A stretch of 64,000 nucleotides of DNA, from the NCBI GenBank assembly GCA_030142905.1, contig JASJOG010000021.1:496001-560000 (forward strand), written 5' to 3'. Source of the DNA: Heliopora coerulea. Its lineage: Eukaryota; Cnidaria; Anthozoa; Scleralcyonacea; Helioporidae. Positions 12,701 to 23,277 of this stretch are shown one piece after another. The translations under genes were made by a program, and so were the position numbers. How positions within the stretch are numbered: position 1 is the first letter of the stretch; every line of letters begins with the position of its first letter. Under the pieces are notes generated by a model. That model made no database searches, was not told the origin of the DNA, and saw only the letters and a program-made list of their open reading frames with translations.

Positions 12701-15700
12701 ATAAAACTTTTAAAAATTAGCATAAAATTCTAACTACTCTAAGTTTAATTTTCTCCTTAACCTTTCAACGCCTGAATTTTTTTTTTTTTGTTTATTGTTC
12801 TCTCTTTTTTTTTTTGCTTTGTCCATTCATTTGTTTTTTTGTTCTAGAGGTGTTCCATACAAAGGACGGTGTTTTAAAACGGCGTGAGAAGTGGGTTTAC
12901 CGTCGCCGGGGGTGATTTAACCCTAATCCTAATCCTTTTTCCAGTTTCCCCTAGAAAGATGATGTTCATCTATTTAAGAACATTATCAAAATTGATGCTA
13001 TTCATCTTTTCGGGGGTGAGTCTGTTGGAAAACACCACTCGGTTATGATTGCCGTTTGTGTTTCCCTCATTAATTATTAAGAAGTAAAGTTTAAATGAAC
13101 GATTTCACTGTCAATTGGTTAATTTAGGTGTATGCTTGCGAAGCAAGTATTAATACCAAGCGTTAGATTTTCTCAATCAAATGAACTATGACTAACTTCA
13201 TCCAAGAAGAAGGCTTGGCATAAAAACTAAAATATTAAGGTAATAATAAATTCAGGTGGCTCGTCCGGCTTGCGTGCGTCCATGTCATAATTCAAGAACT
13301 CTCATTCGACAGGATCCCACTCGCACCCGCACGTGGGCTTATAACGCGAGCTTTTAGCTACGATATACGTAATTTGGTCGTTAAATAGCCACCAACAGGC
13401 TAATTTCTTTTTCTTGGGAAAGCCCGATTTTACTCTTATTAATTTGTTTTATTAAATATAGGGCCAATTTGCTGGGCGACTTTGACATTGACAAAGAATT
13501 CCCATTTTTGGCTTTAGTTAAACTGGGGTTTTTTTTAATCATTATGATTTATTTATTTTATTGCGACTAATCATGTTCTTAAATTTGCAGTTGTTTGTTA
13601 CCCACGATGTATGAATGGAGGTACCTGTGTTCAAGGCAACAGATGTCTTTGTTCTCATAGGTACAAAGGAAACCGTTGTCAGACGCGTAAGTAATTCAAT
13701 TCGCTATCGTTATGAGTGTTATCGACACCCTCAGGGCAAAAGCAATTTGTGGTGCTCCAATTATCTTGGTACTAAGTCTCCATTATCCCCCGCTGTCCTC
13801 TTATTACGCAACTTTTTAACTGAAATAAACCCAATTTTAATGCACTAAAAGCACAATAAATTTGGCAAAAGTAAATGTTAATGTTAACGACTTGCAACGT
13901 TAAATAGAAGTCGATCTATGGAAGGAAAGAAATCGGAGAGATGTTTTTCCGACTGCAAAATGAAACGTAATGATACTTGTGAAATGACAGAAGAGGGTGT
14001 GATCCAGCAAAGGGAAGGGAAAATTTAATCAACAATTTTATCAGAGAAGGTCGAACTATGGGTGGACGGAGGAAACAAATGATCAAAAAGACACTGATAG
14101 AATCAATCAAGAAATGTCTCGGGTTTGCTATCACTGAGAATAACATTTTCAAGGGTTTGAAGTATTTCGTATAAAAAGTGATAAGAAGAACTCAAATTAA
14201 AACATTGGTCAATAAGAGTATAAACGAAACAAACGTTAAAGGATAGTGGAATAAAAGCTATGAAGGTGGAGTTTACAGTAAACTGGAGTGATAGAACCAT
14301 CAGTTCCAGGGGCGGGTCCAGGGTTGCTTTAAAGAGGGGGTTGAAGATTCCAGAAAAGGAGGTAGGCGAGCAACGAAGGTGTGAGAAACCACTTGGGGTC
14401 CGGGGGCATGCTCCACTGGAAAATTTTTGATTTTCTGATGCTCTGAAACACTATTTTCTGCATTTTGAGGGCAGCTTTACCACATGCGATCACAAACAGT
14501 CACGTTTACAAGCTATTTCATCATTATACACTGTAATTGACGGAAGTGATTTTCAATTGTTTTAATCCTTCCTTTCAAATCAATCTGTGACAAAGCAACC
14601 TTTGACTGCCTTTATTAGCCCACGATTGCGAATGGTCAGAATGTGTTATACAATTGTAATCAGTAACCCTGACCTGATTTCCAAAATTATGAAACCCAAC
14701 TTAAGCGTTTTTCAAACGTTCAAAATACATTATATGACAGTTTCAGGGGTGGATGGATCTAATCTCCCCTCTCGGATATAGGACCCATAGATAGACATAC
14801 GTTAAGTAATATTTGAAGTTTAAACAGAAGATTTAAGAGGTACTAACATGTTAGTGTTGCCTCGTGTTAATACCACACGTTATGGACTTAAATCAACAGT
14901 CTATGTGGCATGTAAGGAGTGGAATTCCTTGCCTGATGATTTAAGAAACATTGTTCAATTGAAGGATTTTAAGAGAGCAGTTAGAAATTTTATAATCACA
15001 TGAAGTATTTTTTTTTTTATTTTCTATATATTTATTTATTTATTTATTTTAATTTCAATTAGTGAAGTTGTATATAGGGTTATTATTATTAATTTGGAGT
15101 TTTATATACTGTTAGTTGATTATAAAGTACGTATTTTTATTTGTAAATAATTCAATATTCTCGGCACATTAGCAAGTATTTGCTAGAGGCCTAAGAAGCT
15201 TCATTAACCCGAGATGAAATAAAGTTATCTATCTAGAAGATCGTATGCTTTCAAAATAACTCTAATGGAATTAAATACAACATTTTTTTGTTCAAATATA
15301 TTTCCAATAAGGAGGTTGCAACCCCAGTAACCCCCCTGAGTCTGCCAGTGAGCTCACTAGATAACATAGTATCAAGAGTTTGTGGGTGAAGATGATTCAG
15401 GAAAGGATTAACAGGGTTGCGAGAGCGAAAAATCATGAATACGTCATCAGTGAAGCAGCACAAAAAAGACGTATTTCAATTCAATATAGTATTAAGTTAA
15501 AAAGCCAACTACGCTCGTCGAAAGCTAGAAAATCTCATCAATCAGATGACGAAGAGATCGCCCCCATCGGTTTGCTCAAGAAGATTCTTTTTGAAGAAAA
15601 AGCTGGTAATTCTTTGCTGGTAGATCTACACGGTTATCGCACTGTAAAGCGTTACCGATTAGGATATCAACCGTTTTGTCTCGTGCCACGTTGGTAAAGG

Positions 15701-18700
15701 CTGAGATGACATTAAACTAACCATAAACTCGTTATCGTTATCGTTATCAGATTTGAATAACGTAAGGTCTCAAGAAGAGAAAATTTATTAGACGTTAGAA
15801 AAGAACTGAGTATTAAATGAGTGAGTAACTGGTTAAAATTTAGAAAGGTAATGATAGGGAGCACCACTACCAATAAGATAGATCGGAATGGAAGATAAGT
15901 ACTATGAACCTTGCCGACCTTGGGCAAGTAATATTAAATTCTAGGTTTACAGTATGTCAGAGCTAAATCTTCATAAATTTATTGAGTTATGGCATTGAAC
16001 TATAGAGATTAAGTAGGAAGTTACCCAGATGCCTGTCATGTTTTACAGTCGTCTTCAGTGCCTCAGATGTCGGCACTTTGAATTTAGATGTGTCGTTCAT
16101 GCAGGAGTTTCTTCATCACAACTATGTTTTTGAGATCTTTTAAGTTCATCAGAATTCGGCAATTTTCGAGCATTGAAAAATAATTCGGAGTTGAGAAGTT
16201 TCTGTAACCCGATTAAAAATTTTTAAAACATTTCAACGTACGTTTTTATGGCATTACACTTAAAAATCATGAGTTGAACTCTTATCTTTATCCTTCGTCT
16301 GTGTCAAACAAGGTCTTCCAAACAAAAATACCTTTTGATATCACTTGGAAACAAAATAAAAATACTAATTTAATTGCAAATTATCCTGGCACCCAATATT
16401 CCCTCATTCGAGACCTCGAACAAAAAGAGAACCAGTTTACTACAGTACCAAACATGATTCATGGCTATAATGCAAACAGTTTTTGCGTCCAAGGATGTGG
16501 TAAAGATAGATTTGGTCTAAAAGTATATATAATGTATCAGCCATCCAGACTTGAGGCTTAAAAGCCATCGTGAAACCGATCTTGAGATAAAATAAGGAAT
16601 TGTTCCATTGACAAAACAAAATACTGAATTGCCATGAAAGAGGTGTATAATTATTATATACGTCATATGGAACACAGAAACTGTAACGAGTTTTAGTCTT
16701 TTTCCCCAAAATGTCTAAGGACAAAGCTCGGAGAATACATTTTTCTGTTCTTATTCTTACTTTTTTTAATTTTAGCTCTGTGTAACCCGCAGTGTCAAAA
16801 CGGTGGAAAATGTGTTGCTCCCAATCAATGCGTTTGTTTATCTGGGTACTTTGGTGACTCCTGCGAAAGAAGGTAAGTTAATAGTTTGACCTCAACTAGT
16901 CAAGTATAAAATCTTTCCGTATTTTTCCCTCAAATTTCATGGTATAACTACTCAAAAACATTTCATGACCCTTCGTGAAAAACGTTTAAAGTCTACACCA
17001 CTAACTGAAATCACCAGCTCCTAATTAAGACAGTCGAGTTAACTGATCCGTAACTTCGAAATTCGCCAACTTAATTATTTTACCATTTTGAGGTTCTACA
17101 CCACAAGCTACATTGCTTTCTCTCTTTCACGCAAGAAACCTTTCTCCACCTTTCATAGATTTTTGGAAAGCTGAACTTTGTTAACTAGACTTTAAAACAA
17201 AGGTTAGAAAATTTCGTCAGAAAACCTAATGTTACAACTCCTGTATTTCGAGATAATAATCCCTTCATGCCCAAAAAGTTTTAGTTTTTAAATATTTAAT
17301 TATAGATATCAGGAAATATGAACGTTCAAGTCTTTCCCGTCGAGTGGTTTCCATTTTTCAGTCAAACCAGTTCCTTGTTATTAAGAGTAAAATAACAGAA
17401 AACCAATCCAAACAGAAAAGAGTTAATTAACTGAACAGGATCCTGTCTAAGGTCTCCTTTTGGCGAGAAATTCATTTGACATTAACCATAGCATAGGCGT
17501 AGAGTATGGGAGGGTGAGGGGCTCTAGCCCCCCCAGAAATCTTAATGGCAGGCTTAGCCCCACAGAAATTTTGCAGCAAGTGACTCGTCAATCACCATTC
17601 ACAAATTAGAGGCTAGGGTTATATAACTGTTATAGCCTCGTTATCCCGGTCAGCCAATAGCGCCCTTGTACACATAAGACAACCCAGTAACTAAACATAA
17701 CATCAAAAAAATTATAAAATTTAATAACAAGAAAATCCATATTATGATAGGATATCTAAGACGTGGGGCATTCTCTTCCGCAAGGGCACTGGGGACGAGA
17801 ATGACGAGTCGGTGTTTCATTTACCCCTCATTATATTGTATCAAGTGATTAGGGTCAGTGTTTTGTTGGGGTCGGGCGTAGTGATACAATATGATCAGGG
17901 GTAAATAAAGTACTTACCGAGTGGCTGTAAGTGCACATCCTTTTCTAGAGCGTGGACAGTGAAGTGTATATCTCTTGAACTTACAAGAGATTCTGCAGTC
18001 TAATTAGCGATTGTTTCTATTCTATGATTCATTTTTTACCAATAAGTTGTCAATTTTATCACTTAGTAAAGGTTTATTCCGTGTCAGTAACGATCAGCTG
18101 TTAGCAATTTGCCGTAGAACTCGATTCGCACAATTACCAAGAGGTCATGCCACTCACGCACCTCGTCCTCGAATTTCAGCCCCCCCCCCCCCCCAGACAA
18201 AAGCAAAACTCTACGCCTATGAACCATAGTAAAATAATCGCGGGTTAGCCAGAGCAGAAAAATAGAAGACCTATATGAGTACAAAGGAGTTAAAACAAGA
18301 GTGTACAATCTTAAACTTTTGGTCGAAACACAATGAAAGTAACTGCAATTATTAATTAATAGTTTTGTTTCAATCAATTGAACTAATTCGCGAAGAAAGT
18401 TTAAAAATTGATGTTTTCTAAGCCGAAAAAAGGAGAAAAGTAAGCGTGTTTTTATTTCATATAAAGACACGACACGGTTATTTTTTTTTTTTGTATTTTC
18501 CTCATGAATTTTAATAAGCTTTTTATATGTTAACAAGCACACCAGAGCTGTTGAGGAGAGTTTCAGAGGAGTAAAAACGACATTTAAAATTCGTTACAAC
18601 GTTAATGGAATGTTATTCTATCCAAATGTTTAAAAATTAATCTACGTTGTTAAATGCCCTCACCGTGCTAGCTTGCTAAAACTCCTTAATAAAGTGAGGA

Positions 18701-20534
18701 AACAGAACACCATTTTTTTATTAGCAACAGACATGTGAAGTGGTTATTCAGTAAATAAATTTGTAATTAGCAGCTTCAGGATTTTGGGGAAGGAGGAAAG
18801 TGCAAGCGGTTCGCCAACCATTTTAAAATGAAGGTTTTGTTTTTCAAGCAATGAAGATTATTCATCTTCACTTTAAAAAGCTGTTAACCGTATTTTTGTT
18901 TCGCTGCTAAGTCCAGTCCTTATTCTCACTGTAATAACGCCTGACCAGTTTGATACGATGTACGTTACTATTGATATACCAGTAAAATGTAAGGTATTTT
19001 TACCGATCTACACCTGATTAAGGTGTGTTATCTGGGCACTTAATTAAGGTCGTGTATCTACAAACCTCGTGTAGTTCCACAGAGGATAACTCATCTGGTT
19101 CCTATTACAACAACGTCCCTAAAGAGGTGCTTCCACCCTTTGGCATGGAGACCATGTACGGAAGAAAGGTGAGTGAATCCATCACATTTTTTTTTTAAAT
19201 TTTGTATATGATGAAGGAAATTTTCGAGTGTCAAAATCGCGTATTTCAAGACCCAAACGGGGCCAGTTGCAAAAATGCAACTCTGAGGCTTTCAGCTACC
19301 ATGCATGGGAATGCAAAGCTGGATCCTACCACATGTAACATTCTGATATTCAAAACCTTCCCTCATACATTAATTCAATATATAAACACTATTTTATGTG
19401 ATCGAGTCTAAAATATTCGTTGACTATGCCCATTACTCCACCATAACGGCCTACGTCGCTCAGTGAACAGAACGTTGCACTGCATTCTCAGCATCGTGGG
19501 TCCGATTCTCGGCCGGAGGTTCGAGAGTTAAATTCCTCTCAATTTGTCCCGGTTCCGTCTTGAAGTATGAGAATTTTCTTCATCATTCATAAACTCCATT
19601 TCAAGTGATCGAGTGTAACTGCCGTATATTCGTTTTCTTTAAAAGTGACAGGTAGACGTAAGTCCAAAGCGAGTGCAATAGAAGTACTATTTCCCTCCAG
19701 GTCTCGCAACTCTTAAATGTGCACACGTCGGACTGTTGTGTTTTTAGGGGGACAAATGGTATTAAGGAGTGGTCAGTGGCCTAAATATGACATTTCTGAT
19801 TAGAGCCTTACAGAAGCCTTAGGAAATTTGTTGAAGAACATTTAGTACAAATGTGAGGAGGGAGTTACGAACGCTTATATATGTTATCTTGAAATTGGCC
19901 TGATCTGATAGTACTTCAAGATTAAATTACTCTACCAGTTGGGTGTCTTCGAGTACTCGGGAGTTTTTAGGCGAGTAAGAGTTCCCCCAGAGTCTATACT
20001 GTGAGTTTTGACCCCCTCGTTAAAAATGGCATAGCGTAGCAGGATATGCCATAGTCTAGCCTAGCATAGCATGGCATAGCACGGTTTAAGCAGGGTATGT
20101 AGCGCAGCATATATATCATACCATAGCATAGCACAGCAAAGCACAGCAAAGCACAGCAAAGCACAGCAAACCACAGCATAGGAGGGCATAGCATACTATT
20201 GGTTTAGGCAGCATTTGTAGGTTCTGTTCAGTTTCATATGAAGTGTTTGCTTGTTCCATGTCAAACTACCCTAGTGGATAATTTCATCAAAAACAAAATC
20301 AAAAACTCTTAAAACAGGTTATGTGCTGTGTTATCCTTTCAGAACTGAGTACAGAACCGTGCACATAACGTCCTACCGCACGATTTATTACTGCAGTTAG
20401 AAAGCCTCAGAGAAGAACCAGCCAACGTCGAATGTGATTTCTTGGCTACGCGGAGTCATTTTGACATTAGATATCGATCTAAGAATTTCGTGTTGTTCCT
20501 AGAGAGTCAGTGCCGAACTATAGTGTGTATTTAA
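638..20534 (+). CDS. Multi-EGF-repeat protein, 3' part of gene (10 exons seen)
   Basis: Spliced gene; proposed exons 638-733, 848-949, 3086-3178, 3698-3793, 6623-6718, 6839-6934, 13591-13686, 16776-16872, 19075-19168 and 20397-20534. Together they give 1004 nt that stay in one frame and encode 333 residues to a TAA stop. The first eight exons each encode exactly one EGF-like repeat of about 31-33 residues, with six cysteines spaced roughly C-x3-C-x5-C-x5-C-x-C-x8-C and a recurring NGG motif after the second cysteine. Introns between repeats are phase 1, the usual layout for exon-shuffled extracellular modules. The repeat type resembles the EGF region of Wnt inhibitory factor 1 and the C-terminal repeats of VWDE; which family it belongs to cannot be decided because the N-terminus (WIF, VWD or other domain, signal peptide) lies upstream. 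The last two exons encode a tail I do not recognise. Likely secreted or membrane-displayed (inference). EGF assignment is secure; the tail is tentative. Confidence 0.85.
848..949 (+). CDS. EGF repeat exon 2
   Basis: Encodes [12 protein letters not shown] followed by [13 protein letters not shown], a full six-cysteine EGF repeat. At 102 nt it is the longest of the EGF exons, with one extra residue between cysteines three and four. Phase 1 at both ends; donor GTAGAA is imperfect. Confidence 0.87.
950..3085 (+). other. Intron of the EGF gene, mostly unassigned
   Basis: AT-rich intron between EGF exons 2 and 3. It holds a cluster of GTGTTTGA words near 2030-2095, where GTGTTTGAT and ATCAAACAC form a short hairpin. 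No coding sequence recognised. Confidence 0.6.
3086..3178 (+). CDS. EGF repeat exon 3
   Basis: Encodes [13 protein letters not shown], then ICKCREGY and a final cysteine. Acceptor TTCTAG, donor GTAAGT, phase 1 at both ends. NGG is replaced by YGG. It follows a 2.1-kb intron. Confidence 0.87.
3698..3793 (+). CDS. EGF repeat exon 4
   Basis: Encodes [12 protein letters not shown], then [13 protein letters not shown]. Acceptor CTTTAG, donor GTAAAT, phase 1 at both ends. Complete set of six cysteines. Confidence 0.87.
3963..4227. repeat. Inverted pair of SINE tails with tRNA-like remnant
   Basis: A 21-bp inverted repeat (3963-3983 and 3996-4016, one mismatch, CATATGCGTAAA core) is followed by a larger imperfect inverted repeat from about 3999 to 4227. 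Both arms carry the GATAGATGAAC word and a TATGCGTAAAATGTAT-type end. The centre contains GGGATCGAACTCGCAA, a decayed box-B region matching the SINEs near 30.3 kb. Best read as two head-to-head copies of one tRNA-derived SINE. Confidence 0.6.
5282..5882. repeat. Copy A of a dispersed repeat, interrupted by a MITE
   Basis: The flanks at 5282-5342 and 5654-5882 align with 62,540-62,820 (shared ATTCATGAGGA, CTTTCTTCACGAATTAGC-type and CGCCTCGTGTTTTAAATCCCG words). In copy A the homology is broken by the element at 5345-5651. The repeat includes a hairpin-prone CGGCTATCGCC region. Superfamily unknown. Confidence 0.7.
5345..5651. mobile_element. Nonautonomous TA-target MITE (Tc1/mariner-like)
   Basis: A 307-bp element with long imperfect terminal inverted repeats (about 65-75 bp) that begin CAGGGTGTCCC and end GAGACACCCTG. 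It is flanked by TA at 5343-5344 and 5652-5653. TA duplication and TIR style fit Tc1/mariner-type MITEs; there is no transposase. It sits inside the older repeat at 5282-5882. Confidence 0.75.
6623..6718 (+). CDS. EGF repeat exon 5
   Basis: Encodes [13 protein letters not shown], then [13 protein letters not shown]. Strong acceptor (poly-T then CAG), donor GTAAGG, phase 1 at both ends. A longer open frame running through this stretch in another frame (6479-6757) is a shadow. Confidence 0.87.
6839..6934 (+). CDS. EGF repeat exon 6
   Basis: Encodes [13 protein letters not shown], then [13 protein letters not shown]. Acceptor TTTTTTCAG, donor GTGAGC, phase 1 at both ends. Only a 120-nt intron separates it from exon 5, and the two share the AIC-x3-CLNGGRC start, which fits a recent exon duplication. 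Confidence 0.87.
7791..7912. repeat. Imperfect foldback, about 120 bp
   Basis: The left arm has ACTACTTATT and GGTCTGTACTCGTGAAATAT; the right arm has ATATTTCACTAGTACAGACC and AATAAGTAGT. The arms pair along most of their length around a short loop, as in a small foldback MITE. Confidence 0.6.
8888..8974. repeat. Perfect 28-bp inverted repeat with 31-nt loop
   Basis: Arms 8888-8915 and 8947-8974 are exact reverse complements (ACAGCGGCGTTCTAGAGG… and its complement). No further pairing beyond the arms. Confidence 0.85.
13591..13686 (+). CDS. EGF repeat exon 7
   Basis: Encodes [13 protein letters not shown], then [13 protein letters not shown]. Acceptor TTTGCAG, donor GTAAGT, phase 1 at both ends. 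It lies after the longest intron of the gene (6.7 kb). Confidence 0.87.
14300..14430. repeat. G-rich dispersed repeat fragment
   Basis: Contains GGGGCGGGTCCAGG and GGGGTCCGGGGGCATGCTCC. Similar G/C-run patches occur near 7290, 8275, 11,020 and 17,510, pointing to a dispersed repeat family with no coding content. Confidence 0.4.
14826..15236 (+). mobile_element. 3' fragment of a CR1/L2-like LINE (RT C-terminus and tail)
   Basis: An open frame reads [20 protein letters not shown], then WNSLPDDLR and FKRAVRNFI before TGA at about 15,001. This matches the C-terminal end of LINE ORF2 proteins, where a WN-x-LP motif precedes the final F-K-x3 region. It is followed by an AT-rich 3' tail with AATAAA near 15,220. 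Everything upstream is missing, as expected for 5' truncation. It lies in an intron of the EGF gene. Confidence 0.75.
16776..16872 (+). CDS. EGF repeat exon 8, with phase change
   Basis: Encodes [12 protein letters not shown], then [13 protein letters not shown]. The exon is 97 nt and ends in phase 2 (…AGA AG | GTAAGT), which ends the run of symmetrical phase-1 EGF exons. Acceptor ATTTTAG after a T-rich tract. Confidence 0.85.
17492..18221. mobile_element. 730-bp hAT-like nonautonomous element with perfect 8-bp TSD
   Basis: Terminal inverted repeats CATAGGCGTAGAGT (17492-17505) and its exact complement (18208-18221) are flanked by AACCATAG on both sides (17484-17491 and 18222-18229). An 8-bp duplication and TIRs starting with CA fit the hAT superfamily. 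Subterminal G/C runs include a 15-C run at 18180-18194. It carries an internal palindrome at 17819-17906 and no transposase. Confidence 0.85.
17819..17906. repeat. Internal stem-loop of the hAT-like element
   Basis: ATTTACCCCT…ATATTGTATCA (17819-17843) pairs with TGATACAATAT…AGGGGTAAAT (17882-17906), 25-nt arms with a few mismatches and a 38-nt loop. Confidence 0.75.
19075..19168 (+). CDS. Predicted exon 9: serine-rich linker after the EGF array
   Basis: If the acceptor is the TAG at 19072-19074, the exon continues the phase-2 frame of EGF exon 8 and reads [17 protein letters not shown], then an [10 protein letters not shown] end before a good GTGAGT donor in phase 0. The TAG acceptor has a poor pyrimidine tract. 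The fit of frame and donor is the only support. Confidence 0.5.
19446..19525 (+). repeat. tRNA-like SINE head (type 2)
   Basis: GTCGCTCAGTGAACAGAACG resembles a box A, and GGGTCCGATTCTCGGCC about 40 nt downstream resembles a box B. It cannot form a clean cloverleaf, so it is a SINE remnant and not a tRNA gene. It lies in the last intron of the EGF gene. Confidence 0.5.
20028..20200. repeat. AGCATAGC/AGCACAGCAA minisatellite
   Basis: Degenerate GCATAGCATA-like units lead into four exact tandem AGCACAGCAA-type 10-bp units near 20,120-20,170, then decay again. Opposite-strand ORFs over it are low-complexity artefacts. Confidence 0.8.
20397..20534 (+). CDS. Predicted terminal exon 10 of the EGF gene
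   Basis: A phase-0 acceptor (CTGCAG) matches the phase-0 donor of exon 9 and opens a 45-codon frame ending in TAA. It begins [15 protein letters not shown] and ends [10 protein letters not shown], with three cysteines, and has no transmembrane segment or domain I recognise. No AATAAA was seen close downstream, so the 3' end is open. Confidence 0.45.
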   Translation, partial: LESLREEPANVECDFLATRSHFDIRYRSKNFVLFLESQCRTIVCI

Positions 20535-20842
20535 ACGTTCTGCATACACGAATGCAGAAAATATTTTCACAGAAGATCTGACATTGCAGAAAGAAGTAAT
20601 TTTCTTATTCAATCAATATCCTCTATTTTCACGTTTACTCCATTGGATGTGTAATTTTTATGAAAGGAGACAATCGTGAACTGTAATTACGTCCAAGACA
20701 CTTCTATTCTGTACTATTTTAACTTAGCCTGCTGTAATTTAGAATGAATTATATTTTACCTTTCCGAGTAGTGAATATCAATGCGTATACCCTGTATATC
20801 TAACTGATAATGTAAAAAATTGTGGTGATAATGACACTAATA

Positions 20843-20996
20843 ACTTCTTATTAACCGAGAGCGCGGTTATTACGGGAAAATATCAGACTGGGGTCTTGAC
20901 AATACGGACCGAGCCCGAAGGACTCGGTCCGTACGTAAGAGACCCCGATCTGATATTTTACAGTAATGACCAAGCGGACGAGGTTAATAAGAGGTT
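20843..20996. repeat. 154-bp foldback MITE
   Basis: ACTTCTTATTAACC at the left and GGTTAATAAGAGGT at the right start arms that pair almost end to end. The centre is a GC-rich hairpin with CGGACCGAG and CTCGGTCCG arms. No coding capacity. It lies about 300 bp after the predicted EGF-gene stop. Confidence 0.8.
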
Positions 20997-23239
20997 TATT
21001 TTATGGCTTGTTTTAAACAAGCAAAATATACTCAGCCTGGTAAAAACATATTACATTTGTATAGCGTGACAAAAAGTTAGTCGTTGAGCGCTTTTGCAGG
21101 CACAGAGCATAAAGATCAATTTGCTGTGAATTCCCCAGTAAAAACCAATAATTTATATCTCCAAATGAAAACAATGCGAATAAAGCTGGTTTTTTCATGC
21201 AGTAAGTTCTTCCCATAGACCGGCACGTTTTGGCGGGAAAATGTCTGAGTTGCTTTGAAGACAAGCAAACGAGATTCAGCTACGTTTTACTAAGGATTAA
21301 CCAAAAACGAACCGGTTATGACTTGATTAAATCTTTCCCTCGATGACTTTAATTAGGAAAGTAGACTAATATACGAAAAAAACACAAAGTCGTTGGCAAA
21401 AACCAGCTCTAAACATTTGCTGATGCAAACGAGATCCGGTATACGGGAAAGTAATGACTGCCAGTCAGAGCTTCTTAGCCAATCAGAACGCTCCATTTCA
21501 CCGGAAGTAGCGCTAGCCATATAATAATAATAAAATAATAATGATGTCTTTATTTAAACTAGTAAAAAACCCCGATCAGCTGGTCAAAAGATCAGCTGGT
21601 ATCAACCGGCGACCAGTAACATTAACACAACATAATCAACTAAAAACTACTTACCACTAAGTTTTTACAGTAAATTTTTATCCGTTATAAGTTTTTATCC
21701 AAATTTACAATGATGCACATAATGTACGAGAAAGTGTACAAATATAAGAATAAAGTTCTATAATGCTCCAAACATGAGTTGAAGCATCAAGTTCGATAAA
21801 ATGTATGTCTAGTTTAAGTCTAAACTAGAAATACGTGCACGCAACATTGATAATTTTTCAAAATTGTCAAAAAGACAAATCCTCCATACTATAACTGGAA
21901 GAGGGTATGCAGTATACGAAAAACACAAGATTTGGACACTGTGACAAATCCTGTCGAGCATGTAAATATTGAAACACTTTTGTGTGACACACCCAAGCAT
22001 ACGTGCGTGTGGTTGCGTGGGCGTTTTGTTTTTAGAGTTTTCGTTAGATTGACAGAGGCGAGAAACGTCAAACAGCAGGAAGGGTGCTGAGAATAAAAAT
22101 GTAACAAAATATCACTCGAGAATCCAAGTAACATAGATAATTTTTCAACTTGTCAGAAAAATCGTCCTTGCCATAACTGGAAGACGGAATGAAATAGTAA
22201 TAATAAAGATAATAAAAAACACGCACAATTCGGTCTCAAATTAACAACCTACATTGCTTGTATTTAAACTGTTTGTCGTCAAAATTATGATTAAAATTTC
22301 GATTACGTTTTATTAAAACAAAGCGTTTGGTGAGAATAACCTTAAAGGGTTTAATGAATGGTAAGAGATCCGTTCTGACAATTCTACTGCTAAACAATGG
22401 ATGTTCGTATCAAGACCCTGTATTAGTTGCGACCTTGAGGTATTTCGAGTCCTTTTCCGGTCAAACTTTTCACTCATGTTGCTTTAAAGAAAGACTTTTT
22501 ATTATATGGCCAGGCTTTTCGTCTTAAAATTGGAGCATCCTCAAAGGTTACCGGTCGGCGATAATATTTGGTACAAAAAGTCTCCCTTGGGGAAGAACGA
22601 AGTGGGGAAGAACGAAGTCGGGAAGCCACTTTTGAAAGCTGCTCAAAACAATTCCGTTCGCAGAACTCGTATTTCAAAGCTACTCGATTCAGACTTACCT
22701 GTGATTGAGTAGCTCAGGTAAGTGGTTACCAGAACGTAAAAAATCTCGAGATTTATACAAATCAGCATCTATTCAACTTCAGCGAAGAATGTCGTTTACA
22801 CTTAGTCGATCAGCAAATGTCCTGACAGCAAGCGAGTTCCCATACGTCTTTTGTTCATATTTATCAGGAAGAACCAAGACAAAGCGTTGCTGCAAGAAAT
22901 GAACAGTTGGCCAATGCATATTCCAAGGAGCTAACTTTGGGAACTGCTGGTTCAACTCATAAATTGTCCAGATACTAAGATGGCCTCCAAAAGTGAAACC
23001 AGCCGCAAGCACCAAGAAAGCCATTTCGTTTGGCGGTCTTAAATCATTTACTGGCTTCTGTGTTCAAATGATGTAAATAACGTCTGAGAGATCCATAAAA
23101 CGGGAAAAAAAACGAGACCAAACCGATTTGCTTCGATACGGACCTAAGTAACCTAAGGTTTGATCAACAGCATACCAGTCCCCGAGCTTGCACACGGCCT
23201 TCTTGAGTGACCGGATCGATGGATATATACCTATATATA

Positions 23240-23277
<38 letters not shown>

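Larger units (their letters stand above)
6935..13590 (+). other. Long intron of the EGF gene with repeats
   Basis: No EGF-like exon or other recognisable coding sequence found. It holds a 120-bp foldback (7791-7912), G/C-run repeat fragments near 7290-7510 and 8270-8300, a perfect 28-bp inverted repeat (8888-8974), and T-rich low-complexity near 10,780-10,850 and 12,780-12,840. Short ORFs here have no family match that I can see. Confidence 0.6.

Noticed and set aside
18084..18542. 152-codon minus-strand ORF
   Set aside because: It crosses the right end and target duplication of the hAT-like element and includes its C-run; no conserved domain.
22779..23024. 81-codon minus-strand ORF starting MAFLVLAAGFTFGG
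   Set aside because: The start looks like a signal sequence, but there is no family match, no splice context, and it is next to repeats.
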